From Flavobacterium psychroterrae (lineage in GTDB: Bacteria; Bacteroidota; Bacteroidia; Flavobacteriales; Flavobacteriaceae), in NCBI RefSeq assembly GCF_018380615.1, contig NZ_JAGYVZ010000022.1, forward strand, positions 1-63,827: a stretch of DNA of 63,827 nt, in the 5' to 3' direction. The position numbers and the translations under genes were made by a program. Position 1 is the first letter of the stretch, and every line of letters begins with the position of its first letter. The notes below the pieces were generated by a model, which made no database searches, had not been told where the DNA came from, and was given only the letters and a program-made list of their open reading frames with translations. This document shows positions 40,726-49,286 of this stretch, one piece after another.

Positions 40726-40918
40726 TTTACAGTCGCAGTCACAGTTTTACACTGAAAACGGCGCTGAAAGCTGAATACTTTAAAAAGAAGTAAAACAGTC
40801 GCAGTTTTCAGTTTTCAAACTGCAAACCGGAATCAAAAACTGGATACTAAAAAACACAGCAATCATTAACAAATTTCAGTTTTAAGACTGAAAACTGGCA
40901 CTGAAAACTGTAAACTAA
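40726..40918. repeat. Compound CAGT-word palindrome
   Basis: At least two left-type arms (CAGTTTACAGTCGCAGTCAC from 40732; CAGTCGCAGTTTTCAGTTTT from 40796) and two right-type arms (ACTGAAAACGGCGCTGAAAG from 40751; GACTGAAAACTGGCACTGAA followed by AACTGTAAACT to 40915) fill the gap before the DUF2795 gene. It looks like a nested or duplicated copy of the 14754-14878 type. Confidence 0.75.
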
Positions 40919-40983
40919 ATAGAGACGTTCTTAAATTTTATTAAAATAAATCAAATTTTACTTGTCTTTTTCAGTAAAAAATT

Positions 40984-40991
40984 TATTTTTG
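40984..40991 (+). promoter_or_regulatory. -7 promoter box of the DUF2795 gene
   Basis: TATTTTTG fully matches TAnnTTTG, 21 bp before ATG 41013. Confidence 0.6.
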
Positions 40992-41012
40992 CACAAACTA
41001 AACAGATAACAG

Positions 41013-41234
41013 ATGTATTGGACATTAGAATTAGCATCTTATTTAAGTGATGCGCCATGGCCTGCTAACAAAGATGAACTTATAGACTACGCCATTAGAG
41101 CTGGTGCTCCATTAGAAGTAGTAGAAAACCTTCAGTCAATTGAAGACGAAGGAGAGATATATGAATCAATGGAAGAAATTTGGCCTGATTATCCAACAGA
41201 CGAAGATTATCTTTGGAATGAGGATGAATATTAA
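41013..41234 (+). CDS. DUF2795 protein
   Basis: A 73-residue acidic protein starting MYWTLELASYLSDAPWPANK and ending DEDYLWNEDEY. The DUF2795 pattern is visible in the helical N-terminal half (ELIDYAIRAGAPLEVVENLQ). It is commonly found just upstream of secA in Bacteroidota, as here (87 bp away, same strand). A -7 box precedes it, so it is the first gene of the secA transcript unless a second promoter lies in the gap. Its function is unknown. Confidence 0.9.
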   Translation: MYWTLELASYLSDAPWPANKDELIDYAIRAGAPLEVVENLQSIEDEGEIYESMEEIWPDYPTDEDYLWNEDEY

Positions 41235-41321
41235 AAAATAAACCAAAGGAAAAAGTCTCATCACAGAGACTTTTTTTTTGGTTCAAATACACATTTACAT
41301 ATAATAGAAATACAATAAATC

Positions 41322-44300
41322 ATGAGTTTCATAAACAGTATTATAAAAGTCTTTGTAGGTGATAAATCACAAAAAGATGTCAAAGCTTTACAGCCCTATT
41401 TAACTAAAATTAAAACATTCGAAACTAGCTTAATGAGTTTGTCTCATGACGAATTAAGAGCCAGAACCGCATATTTTAAAGAAAAAATAAAAGAAGCCAG
41501 AGCGGATAAAGATGCTAAAATTGCTTCGCTTAAAGCGGAAGTAGAAAACATTGAAGACATTGACAAAAGAGAAGATCTTTATGATGCTATAGATTCTCTT
41601 GAAAAAGAGGCTTATGAAATTTCAGAAAAAACTTTATTAGAAATTCTTCCTGAAGCTTTTTCTGTTGTTAAGGAAACAGCGCGTCGTTTTAAAGATAATT
41701 CTTTCATTGAAGTTACTGCAACTGCAAAAGACCGCGAACTTTCTGCAACTAAATCATACATCGCTATTGAAGGCGACAAAGCAAGGTGGGCTAATAAATG
41801 GAATGCTGCAGGTAAAGAAATTACCTGGGACATGATTCATTATGATGTTCAGTTAATTGGTGGTATGGTTTTGCACGAAGGTAAAGTTGCCGAAATGCAA
41901 ACGGGTGAAGGTAAAACTTTAGTGGCTACATTGCCACTTTACTTAAACGCTTTGACAGGAAACGGAGTTCACTTAGTAACTGTGAATGATTACCTGGCAA
42001 AACGTGATAGTACATGGAAAGCACCTTTATTTGAATTTCATGGATTAACGGTTGATTGTATTGATAATCACCAGCCAAGTACAGAACAAAGAAAAAAAGC
42101 ATACGACGCTGATATCACTTACGGAACCAATAACGAATTTGGGTTTGACTACTTAAGAGATAACATGGCACATTCGCCAAGCGACCTTGTTCAAAGAAAA
42201 CACAATTATGCAATTGTCGATGAGGTCGATTCTGTATTAATTGATGATGCAAGAACACCACTTATTATATCAGGACCGGTTCCTCAGGGAGATCGTCATG
42301 AATTTAATGAGCTGAAACCAAAAATCGAAAACTTAGTAGCGCAACAACGTCAGTTAGCAAATGGATTCTTATCTGAGGCTAAACGATTAATCAAAGAAGG
42401 AAACACTAAAGAAGGTGGATTCTTATTATTGAGAGCTTACAGAAGTTTACCTAGAAATAAAGCGTTAATTAAATTTTTGAGTGAAGAAGGAATTAAACAA
42501 TTACTTCAAAAAACCGAAAATCAATACATGCAGGATAACAATCGCGAAATGCATAAAGTTGACGAAGCTTTGTATTTTGTAATTGAAGAAAAAAACAATC
42601 AGGTTGAATTGACTGATAATGGTATTCAATACCTTTCAGGAGATACAGATCCGGACTTTTTCGTACTTCCGGATATCGGAACTGAAATTGCAGCGATCGA
42701 AAAACAAAAACTGGATAAAGACGGTGAAGCAGAAGCTAAAGAAAGATTATTCCAGGATTTTGGAGTAAAAAGCGAGCGTATTCACACCCTTACTCAGCTT
42801 TTAAAAGCGTATGCTCTTTTTGAAAAAGATGTAGAATACGTGATCATGGACAACAAAATTATGATTGTCGATGAGCAAACTGGTCGTATCATGGATGGTC
42901 GTCGTTATTCTGACGGATTACACCAGGCGATCGAAGCTAAAGAAAATGTAAAAATCGAAGCTGCTACACAAACTTTTGCTACTGTTACATTACAGAATTA
43001 TTTTAGAATGTACAGCAAATTAGGCGGTATGACAGGAACAGCGGTTACAGAAGCTGGAGAGTTATGGCAGATCTATAAATTAGACGTAGTTGAAATCCCA
43101 ACAAACCGTGGTATGTTGAGACAAGACAAAGAAGATTATATCTACAAAACTACACGTGAAAAATTCAACGCTGTAATTGAAGATGTTACTCAGTTATCTA
43201 ATGCAGGAAGACCAGTTTTAATTGGAACAACTTCTGTAGAGATTTCAGAATTATTAAGCCGAATGTTGAAAATGAGAGGCGTTACACATAACGTTTTGAA
43301 TGCAAAAATGCACAAACAAGAAGCACAAATTGTTGAAGAAGCAGGTAAAGCCGGTGTTGTAACAATTGCAACAAATATGGCTGGTCGTGGTACCGATATT
43401 AAATTATCTCCAGAGGTAAAAGCTGCCGGAGGTTTAGCAATCGTGGGTACAGAGCGTCATGATTCCCGTCGTGTTGACAGACAGTTACGTGGTCGTGCAG
43501 GACGTCAGGGAGATCCGGGAAGTTCTCAGTTTTATGTTTCTCTTGAAGATAACCTAATGCGTTTATTTGGTTCTGAAAGAGTAGCAAAAGTGATGGACAG
43601 AATGGGACTTCAGGAAGGTGAAGTTATCCAACATTCTATGATGACTAAATCTATCGAACGTGCTCAGAAAAAAGTAGAAGAAAACAACTTTGGTGTTCGT
43701 AAACGTTTATTAGAATATGATGACGTTATGAACTCTCAACGTGAAGTAGTATACAAACGTCGTCGTCACGCCTTATTTGGTGAGCGTTTGAAACTGGATA
43801 TCGCCAATATGCTTTATGATACTTGCGAATTGATCGTAAGCAACAATAAAATAGCAAATGATTTCAAAACGTTTGATTTTGATTTAATTCGTTATTTCGG
43901 AATTACATCTCCAATTTCTGAAGCAGATTTTACAAGATTATCAGATATTGAAGTTACAGGAAAAATATACAAAGAAGCTCTGGCATTCTACACTGAAAAA
44001 ACAGAAAGAAGCGCAAGAGAAGCTTTTCCAATTATTCAGGGAGTTTACGAAGAGCCTAATAACCAATTCGAGCGTATCGTTGTTCCGTTTACTGACGGAA
44101 TCAAAACGCTAAATGTTGTAACAGATCTGAAAAAAGCTTATGATAGCCAAGCTGCTCAATTAATCGCTGATTTCGAGAAAAACATCACCTTATCTATTGT
44201 TGATGAAGCATGGAAAAAACACTTACGTAAAATGGACGAATTGAAACAATCAGTTCAATTAGCCGTTCACGAACAAAAAGATCCATTGCTTATTTACAAA

Positions 44301-44663
44301 TTAGAAGCATTTAATTTGTTTAGAGGAATGTTAGACAACGTTAATAAAGAAGTTATTTCATTCTTATTCAAAGGTGATTTACCAGCTCAAAACGTTCCTG
44401 AAATTCACGAAGCAAAAGAAGTTCGCCAAAAAGAAAACTTCAAATTAAGCAAAGACGAAATTGTAAACAGCGAAGACATCAACCGCGAAGCTGGAGAAAC
44501 ACAACAACGTCAGGTTACAGAAACTATCGTGAGAGATATGCCAAAAATCAACCGTAATGATACTGTAACAGTACAAGAAGTTGCAACCGGTAAAACTGAA
44601 GAAATGAAATTTAAAAAAGCAGAAACTTTAATCGCTTCTGGCGCTTGGGTTCTTGTTAAATAA
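41322..44663 (+). CDS. secA: Protein translocase ATPase SecA
   Basis: A 1113-residue motor that drives proteins through SecYEG. NBD1 has Walker A MQTGEGKTLVATLPLYLNAL and Walker B VDEVDSVLIDDARTP. NBD2 has GTTSVEISELLS, TNMAGRGTDIKL and QLRGRAGRQGDPGSSQFYVS. The helical scaffold and wing domains follow (DEAWKKHLRKMDELKQSV). The long form, with an insert at about 335-480, is typical of Bacteroidota. The C-terminus lacks the zinc-binding Cys tail and ends with KKAETLIASGAWVLVK. Confidence 0.97.
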   Translation: MSFINSIIKVFVGDKSQKDVKALQPYLTKIKTFETSLMSLSHDELRARTAYFKEKIKEARADKDAKIASLKAEVENIEDIDKREDLYDAIDSLEKEAYEISEKTLLEILPEAFSVVKETARRFKDNSFIEVTATAKDRELSATKSYIAIEGDKARWANKWNAAGKEITWDMIHYDVQLIGGMVLHEGKVAEMQTGEGKTLVATLPLYLNALTGNGVHLVTVNDYLAKRDSTWKAPLFEFHGLTVDCIDNHQPSTEQRKKAYDADITYGTNNEFGFDYLRDNMAHSPSDLVQRKHNYAIVDEVDSVLIDDARTPLIISGPVPQGDRHEFNELKPKIENLVAQQRQLANGFLSEAKRLIKEGNTKEGGFLLLRAYRSLPRNKALIKFLSEEGIKQLLQKTENQYMQDNNREMHKVDEALYFVIEEKNNQVELTDNGIQYLSGDTDPDFFVLPDIGTEIAAIEKQKLDKDGEAEAKERLFQDFGVKSERIHTLTQLLKAYALFEKDVEYVIMDNKIMIVDEQTGRIMDGRRYSDGLHQAIEAKENVKIEAATQTFATVTLQNYFRMYSKLGGMTGTAVTEAGELWQIYKLDVVEIPTNRGMLRQDKEDYIYKTTREKFNAVIEDVTQLSNAGRPVLIGTTSVEISELLSRMLKMRGVTHNVLNAKMHKQEAQIVEEAGKAGVVTIATNMAGRGTDIKLSPEVKAAGGLAIVGTERHDSRRVDRQLRGRAGRQGDPGSSQFYVSLEDNLMRLFGSERVAKVMDRMGLQEGEVIQHSMMTKSIERAQKKVEENNFGVRKRLLEYDDVMNSQREVVYKRRRHALFGERLKLDIANMLYDTCELIVSNNKIANDFKTFDFDLIRYFGITSPISEADFTRLSDIEVTGKIYKEALAFYTEKTERSAREAFPIIQGVYEEPNNQFERIVVPFTDGIKTLNVVTDLKKAYDSQAAQLIADFEKNITLSIVDEAWKKHLRKMDELKQSVQLAVHEQKDPLLIYKLEAFNLFRGMLDNVNKEVISFLFKGDLPAQNVPEIHEAKEVRQKENFKLSKDEIVNSEDINREAGETQQRQVTETIVRDMPKINRNDTVTVQEVATGKTEEMKFKKAETLIASGAWVLVK

Positions 44664-44665
44664 TA

Positions 44666-44856
44666 ATTTACAGTATTCAGTTTGCAGTCACAGTGTTCAG
44701 TTTTGAGACTTTGCCTATAAATAATTAAATCCAACCCGACAGCTTTAAAAACCTGTCGGGTTTGTCTTTTAAAAAGTTTCCTGTTTCAGTCTTCAGTCAC
44801 AGTTCACATATTGTGCAGAAAACTGTAACTGTGACTAAAAACTAAGACTACGACTA
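44666..44856. repeat. CAGT-word palindrome enclosing a terminator
   Basis: The left arm is CAGTATTCAGTTTGCAGTCA followed by CAGTGTTCAG (from 44671). After the terminator come TTTCAGTCTTCAGTCACAGT (about 44783-44805) and a right-type arm AACTGTAACTGTGACTAAAA (from 44821). The array follows secA. Confidence 0.75.
44733..44762 (+). terminator. secA terminator
   Basis: AACCCGACAG at 44733-44742 pairs with CTGTCGGGTT at 44753-44762, then a T-rich tract. It is nested inside the repeat array. Confidence 0.85.
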
Positions 44857-44920
44857 AGAGTATAAGAAGATTTTTTTATGTTAAATGACAAAAATCATAA
44901 TGATTAAAAATTATAAACTG

Positions 44921-44928
44921 TATTTTTG
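44921..44928 (+). promoter_or_regulatory. -7 promoter box of the metal cassette
   Basis: TATTTTTG is 25 bp before the TTG start at 44953. It is the likely promoter of the cassette that follows. Confidence 0.6.
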
Positions 44929-44952
44929 CTGCTGAAATAACGAAATTTACTT

Positions 44953-45330
44953 TTGAAGAAGTTTTTTATCATATTACTTTCCTGTATGCTTTTAGTGCCA
45001 TCATTTGGCAACTTCTTTGTTTACACATCATTCAAATTAAATCAGGACGAAATTTCAAAAACGATTTGCGTACAACGCAAAATGCTTTTTAATTCCTGTA
45101 ACGGTCGATGCGAACTTCAAAAAAGTTTAAAAAAATACGCCGATAACGAAAAGAAAATGCAAAACAACCTGAAGGAAAAATCAGAAGTTGTTTACATTCA
45201 AAACACAATCACACCAAAATTCAAATTAGTAGCTCCAATAGTTTCTAAAGCAAAACTTTTTGCAATTTTAGACAAGAAACCTATTTCGGTTTCAATTGCT
45301 ACTTTTCGTCCTCCCTCCTATTTTATATAA
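44953..45330 (+). CDS. Small exported CNGRC protein, copy 1
   Basis: A 125-residue protein with an N-terminal hydrophobic segment (about 4-25) that acts as signal or anchor. The hallmark is C39-x9-C49-x3-C53 in TICVQRKMLFNSCNGRC, followed by ELQKSLKKY and a charged helix. Similar small proteins with a CNGKC-type motif occur beside metal-related TonB receptors in Bacteroidota, from general familiarity. The start is TTG, since no ATG is available before the signal. The paralogue at 48816-49193 also uses TTG. It opens the MbnP/MbnH cassette and may bind a metal through its three Cys. Confidence 0.82.
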   Translation: MKKFFIILLSCMLLVPSFGNFFVYTSFKLNQDEISKTICVQRKMLFNSCNGRCELQKSLKKYADNEKKMQNNLKEKSEVVYIQNTITPKFKLVAPIVSKAKLFAILDKKPISVSIATFRPPSYFI

Positions 45331-45447
45331 TTTTTTAAATCACATTTCAATTTTTTATTGTAATGAATATTTCGTTGTTCCTAAAACAATGAAATCGTGT
45401 TTACGCACATCCAAAATTTAAAATTTCAATTATATAAAATTCATAAA

Positions 45448-46251
45448 ATGAAAAATACTTTATACAAAGCATTCGCTGTTGTAGCAATTTCTATAGCAAT
45501 AAGCTCATGTTCAAACGACGATAATAAAAACGATGTTTCAGGATCAGGAAGTTTAGTACTGGAATATGACAACGGTTTTGGTGCAAACGACTTGATTTTA
45601 AACACACAAGGCAACACAACTTCAAACAACGAAGTATTAAAAATAAGCCTTGTAAAATACATCATCAGCAATGTAGTTTTAACAAAAGCTGACGGAACTA
45701 TTTTTACTTACCCAAAAAGCAAAAGCTACTTTATTGCAGACGAAAGTTCAGCAGACGGACACGAATTTAAACTTACAGATATTCCTGCCGGAGATTACGT
45801 AAAAGTAAAATACGGAATTGGGGTCGATGAAGAACAATGGAAATTAGGCGCTGCCGGACAAGGTGATTTTCTTGCAAAGGCTAATGATGCCGGAATGTTG
45901 TGGTCTTGGGCTGCTGGATATAAATTCTTTGCTTTAGAAGGTACTTTTACATCACCAACTGTTACTACTCCTACTCCTTTTATGATTCACACCGGGAAAA
46001 CCGGAACGGATTATAATTATACTGAGGTGACGCTGGATTTACCAACAAAAGCGTTGGTTCGTACTACGATTACACCAACCATTCATTTCAAAATCGATTT
46101 ATCTAAAGTTATTGACGGAACCAACAAAATCAAACTTTCAGACAACAACGCAGGCGGAATGGGTGCAATGATTATGGGCGGTGCAAACCTGCCATTAATT
46201 ACGCAAAACATCTCGGCTATGTTTAAAGTAGACCACGTACATAACGACTAA
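45448..46251 (+). CDS. MbnP-like copper-binding lipoprotein
   Basis: A 267-residue lipoprotein. I chose ATG 45448, which starts the signal peptide with lipobox AISSC (Cys21); the upstream 17 codons are unlikely. The MbnP family pattern is visible in FEYDNGFG-like GSLVLEYDNGFGANDLILNT, LVKYIISNVVLTKADG and GMLWSWAAGYKFFALEG. In MbnP a Trp is oxidised to kynurenine by the partner MbnH to create a copper site. W152 and W154 here are the candidates, with His residues in HDG-type and C-terminal VDHVHND positions. The MbnH-like gene follows 247 bp downstream. Confidence 0.88.
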   Translation: MKNTLYKAFAVVAISIAISSCSNDDNKNDVSGSGSLVLEYDNGFGANDLILNTQGNTTSNNEVLKISLVKYIISNVVLTKADGTIFTYPKSKSYFIADESSADGHEFKLTDIPAGDYVKVKYGIGVDEEQWKLGAAGQGDFLAKANDAGMLWSWAAGYKFFALEGTFTSPTVTTPTPFMIHTGKTGTDYNYTEVTLDLPTKALVRTTITPTIHFKIDLSKVIDGTNKIKLSDNNAGGMGAMIMGGANLPLITQNISAMFKVDHVHND

Positions 46252-46291
46252 ATTTATTTTAAGGAGCACAAAATTTCGGTTTACCAGAAAT

Positions 46292-46367
46292 AACGTCCCG
46301 CTTTCCGCTTCAATCTTTTTATCCGCCGCGGCGGACAAAAAGGATTTCCACTGCAATCGGGGCTAAA
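46292..46367 (-). repeat. Dispersed structured element, copy D
   Basis: Read on the minus strand it begins TTAGCCCCGATTGCAGTGGA followed by AATCC. It has a GC-rich perfect palindrome TCCGCCGCGGCGGA (46322-46335) as stem and ends AAGATTGAAGCGGAAAGCGG followed by GACG. It lies between the MbnP-like and MbnH-like genes. Confidence 0.8.
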
Positions 46368-46497
46368 CCAGAACTTTTTGTACTTCTAAGAAATCAAGGA
46401 GCAATCACAAAGAAATTTTAATGCCATTGTAATTTGTGCAAATTCGTACAAGTAGTGGCGAAAAATATGTTGTCTTGCTTTTTATAAACTTAAAATC

Positions 46498-47538
46498 ATG
46501 CTGAAAATAAAATATTTTCTATGGCTGATGCTTCCGTTGTTATGGAGTTGCTCTGATCAGGATGACGAATATGTAAACATTACTTTAGAATTTACTGTTC
46601 CGTCAAACTTTCCTGCATTAGCGTACAATATTACACAGAATCCGCCAACAGAAAAAGGATTTGAACTGGGCAAAAAACTTTTCTACGACGGACGTTTAGC
46701 GTCTGACGGAATAGTTTCCTGTGGGTTTTGTCATATTCAAGCCAACGCGTTTACTCATCACGGACATACTGTAAGTCATGGCGTAGACAATGCTCAAGGT
46801 ACCAGAAACACACCATCGATTCAGAATCTAGCTTACCAAACTACATTTATGTACGACGGAGCTGCAGATCATTTAGACTTGCAACCCATAATTCCGTTAA
46901 CGAATATTGTAGAAATGAACGGCAATTTGAACAATATTCTAAAAATGATGAAAGCGGACAAGGATTACCAAAAATTATTTGGACAAGCTTTTGATGATGG
47001 CGCAATTACCACCGAAAATATGCTGAAAGCTCTTTCGCAATTTATGGTTATGGTGACTTCATCTAATTCAAGATTTGATAAATACCGACGTAATGAATCA
47101 GGCGGAACTTTGACAAGTGAGGAATTGGCAGGATATGATTTATTTAAATCAAAATGTGCTTCGTGTCATGCGACAGATTTACAAACTGATAACTCATTTC
47201 GTAATAATGGTTTGGCTGTAAACCCAATGGTAAATGATGTTGGACGTTACAGATTGACAGAACTCGCTGTAGATTATTACAAATTCAAAGTGCCAAGTTT
47301 ACGAAATGTAGAGGTTTCAGGACCTTATATGCACGACGGAAGATTTGGAACTCTCGAAGGTGTTCTGGATCATTACGCAAGCGGAATAGAAAACTCAGCA
47401 ACTCTGGATCCGATATTAAAACAGAACGGAAAATTTGGGATTGCACTTTCTGAAACGGATAAAAAACAAATTATAGCTTTCCTGAAAACACTCACGGATA
47501 ATCAATATTTGACAGATAAACGTTTCTCGGAATTTTAA
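46498..47538 (+). CDS. MbnH/MauG-like di-heme cytochrome c peroxidase-family protein
   Basis: A 346-residue predicted lipoprotein (lipobox LLWSC, Cys18). It binds two c-type hemes: C75-G-F-C78-H79 and C220-A-S-C223-H224. The order and the FELGKKLFYDGRLASDG and PSLRNVEVSGPYMHDGRF motifs are those of the bacterial di-heme peroxidase/MauG family. Close pairing with an MbnP-like gene points to the MbnH branch, in which high-valent heme oxidises a Trp of MbnP to kynurenine. The alternative is an ordinary peroxidase. A palindrome and a dispersed element follow the gene. Confidence 0.88.
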   Translation: MLKIKYFLWLMLPLLWSCSDQDDEYVNITLEFTVPSNFPALAYNITQNPPTEKGFELGKKLFYDGRLASDGIVSCGFCHIQANAFTHHGHTVSHGVDNAQGTRNTPSIQNLAYQTTFMYDGAADHLDLQPIIPLTNIVEMNGNLNNILKMMKADKDYQKLFGQAFDDGAITTENMLKALSQFMVMVTSSNSRFDKYRRNESGGTLTSEELAGYDLFKSKCASCHATDLQTDNSFRNNGLAVNPMVNDVGRYRLTELAVDYYKFKVPSLRNVEVSGPYMHDGRFGTLEGVLDHYASGIENSATLDPILKQNGKFGIALSETDKKQIIAFLKTLTDNQYLTDKRFSEF

Positions 47539-47542
47539 AATT

Positions 47543-47640
47543 AGCCCACGGGTTTTACGGATTATACTGATTAACGCAGATTAAATGCAATTGAAATCAT
47601 ATTTAAAAAAAAACATTTTAATCCGTGTAATCTGTGGCAC
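47543..47640. repeat. Intergenic palindrome, CGGATTA/CAGATT words
   Basis: The left arm is GCCCACGGGTTTTACGGATT followed by ATACTGATTAACGCAGATT. The right arm is AATCCGTGTAATCTGTGGCA. The arms are partly complementary. It resembles the array at 51458-51594. Confidence 0.6.
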
Positions 47641-47666
47641 AAAAAAACATAATAAAAACTGGATTT

Positions 47667-47810
47667 CTAGCCCCGATTGAAGTGGAAAGCCTTTTTGAAA
47701 AAAGACCTTATTTTTCTTGAGTTTATAAAGCGACCAACGGAAGCTTTGTAAAACTTATAGAAAAATGGGATTTTGAAAAAAGCTTGCAACGGAAAGCGGG
47801 ATCAGCTCCT
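47667..47810 (+). repeat. Dispersed structured element, copy E (long form)
   Basis: It begins CTAGCCCCGATTGAAGTGGA followed by AAGCC and ends GCAACGGAAAGCGGGATCAG followed by CTCCT. Between them is an insert with GCGACCAACGGAAGCT (47730-47745), shared with copy F. It ends 13 bp before the start of the next gene. Confidence 0.8.
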
Positions 47811-47823
47811 AAAAATAATTAAA

Positions 47824-48783
47824 ATGAAAAAAATAATAGTAATGATTGCCCTTTTGGTTGGTTCATCGGCCTTTAGTTTTACCGTAAAAGATAGTATTTC
47901 TGCCTTTACCTTTCAACGTTTAGCGATGATGGAAGATTTTGATTGTGATGCTTGCGGATGTTCAGCAAGTGGCGGAAGTATGGGTTTCGGGTCGATGTTG
48001 AATAATAATTTTGTTGGTTTGAGATATCTTAAACAAAGCTACACAAGCCGCGACGGAATTTTCGCCAATTCACCTTGGATTGACGAGAACTTCAATACCA
48101 TTCAGGCTTGGGCGCGCATTCCGGTTACGGATAAAATTCAGATTTCGGCATTGGTTCCGTATCATTTTAACGAAAGAAAATTAACTGCCGGAACAGAAAA
48201 TATTGAAGGTTTGGGAGATATTACTGTGATGGCTTTGTACACGGTTTTTGAAACGAAAAAAGACAGTACGTTTTTTACGCATAAAATAAATCTTGGTGGT
48301 GGTGTAAAACTTCCGACTGGGAAATTTAAAGAAGCTAATAATTTAGGAAGTGTGAACCAGAGTTTTCAGTTAGGAACCGGAAGCTGGGATTTTCCTGTGA
48401 TTTCTGAATATGTAATTAAACACAAAAATCTGGGTTTAAACACGACATTGAATTATATCTTCAAAACTGAAAATAGTAAAAATTACCAATACGGCGATCA
48501 GTTTAATTATGCAGGAACGTTCTTTTACTTGTTTGATTTAAAATCGGTGCAAATTGTTCCGCAAGCAGGTTTGGCGGGCGAAGTTTACCAAACCAACAAG
48601 CAATATAGTTTAGATTTACCCAATACGGCCGGAGATATTTTATTTAGCAAATTTGGCGTTGAAGCCGGAAAAGATAAATTTTCGGTTGGATTAAACATGA
48701 TGTTGCCTATCAATCAAAACTTGTCAAGCGGCAATATGGAGGCAAATTACAGATGGAGTGTAAACCTGAATTATACACTATAA
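47824..48783 (+). CDS. Cys-rich outer-membrane barrel-like protein of the metal cassette
   Basis: A 319-residue exported protein. ATG 47824 is preferred: it opens a signal peptide (KKIIVMIALLVGSSAFS), while the earlier TTG at 47773 lies inside a dispersed repeat. After the signal is a metal-binding-like stretch with C41, C44 and C46 (DFDCDACGCSASGGSMGFGS). The rest alternates short strands (GVKLPTGKFKEAN, YGDQFNYAGTFFYLF, and a C-terminal WSVNLNYTL), as in outer-membrane barrels or channel-like proteins. I know no function; its place beside MbnP, MbnH and a TonB receptor suggests metal passage or sensing at the outer membrane. Confidence 0.78.
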   Translation: MKKIIVMIALLVGSSAFSFTVKDSISAFTFQRLAMMEDFDCDACGCSASGGSMGFGSMLNNNFVGLRYLKQSYTSRDGIFANSPWIDENFNTIQAWARIPVTDKIQISALVPYHFNERKLTAGTENIEGLGDITVMALYTVFETKKDSTFFTHKINLGGGVKLPTGKFKEANNLGSVNQSFQLGTGSWDFPVISEYVIKHKNLGLNTTLNYIFKTENSKNYQYGDQFNYAGTFFYLFDLKSVQIVPQAGLAGEVYQTNKQYSLDLPNTAGDILFSKFGVEAGKDKFSVGLNMMLPINQNLSSGNMEANYRWSVNLNYTL

Positions 48784-48815
48784 TTTTAAAACAAAATACC
48801 AACAACGAAACAGGC

Positions 48816-49193
48816 TTGAGAAAAATCGTCATCATATTTCTTTCCTTCATGCTTTTAATGCCTTCATTTGGCAGTTTCTGCGTTTATACGGCATTTAAAT
48901 TAAATCAGGAAGAGATATCAAAAACGATTTGTGTACAACGCAAAATGCTTTTTAATAGCTGTAATGGTCGATGTGAACTTCAGAAAAGTTTAAAAAAATA
49001 CGATGACAACGAAAAAAGAATACACGACAATCTGAAAGAAAAAACAGAAGTTGTTTACATACAAAATACCATTTTAACCGATTTTAAAATTGTAGTACCA
49101 ATGGAATCCCGAGCAAAAATTTTTGCTCCCATGGATAAAAAACCTATTTCAATTTCAAATTCAACTTTTCATCCTCCTTCTTATTTGATATAG
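48816..49193 (+). CDS. Small exported CNGRC protein, copy 2
   Basis: A 125-residue paralogue of the 44953-45330 protein. The central region TICVQRKMLFNSCNGRCELQ is identical in both, followed by KSLKKY and the YIQNTI segment. The start is TTG 48816, by comparison with copy 1; the frame is open for 21 more codons that overlap the previous gene. The first gene stop lies 33 bp upstream, so it is in the operon. The C-terminus ends HPPSYLI against RPPSYFI in copy 1. Confidence 0.82.
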   Translation: MRKIVIIFLSFMLLMPSFGSFCVYTAFKLNQEEISKTICVQRKMLFNSCNGRCELQKSLKKYDDNEKRIHDNLKEKTEVVYIQNTILTDFKIVVPMESRAKIFAPMDKKPISISNSTFHPPSYLI

Positions 49194-49286
49194 ATTTAAG
49201 TCCTGCTTTTCAATTCCTTTGAAACGCTTTTACTCGTATTCTCCCAAGGGAATATCAGTTACTTTATAAAATTTATATCATTTAAA

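Noticed and set aside
44953..49193. Methanobactin precursor peptide genes beside MbnP/MbnH
   Set aside because: The small Cys proteins are 125 residues with a hydrophobic signal, not short MbnA-like precursors. No MbnB or MbnC genes are present.
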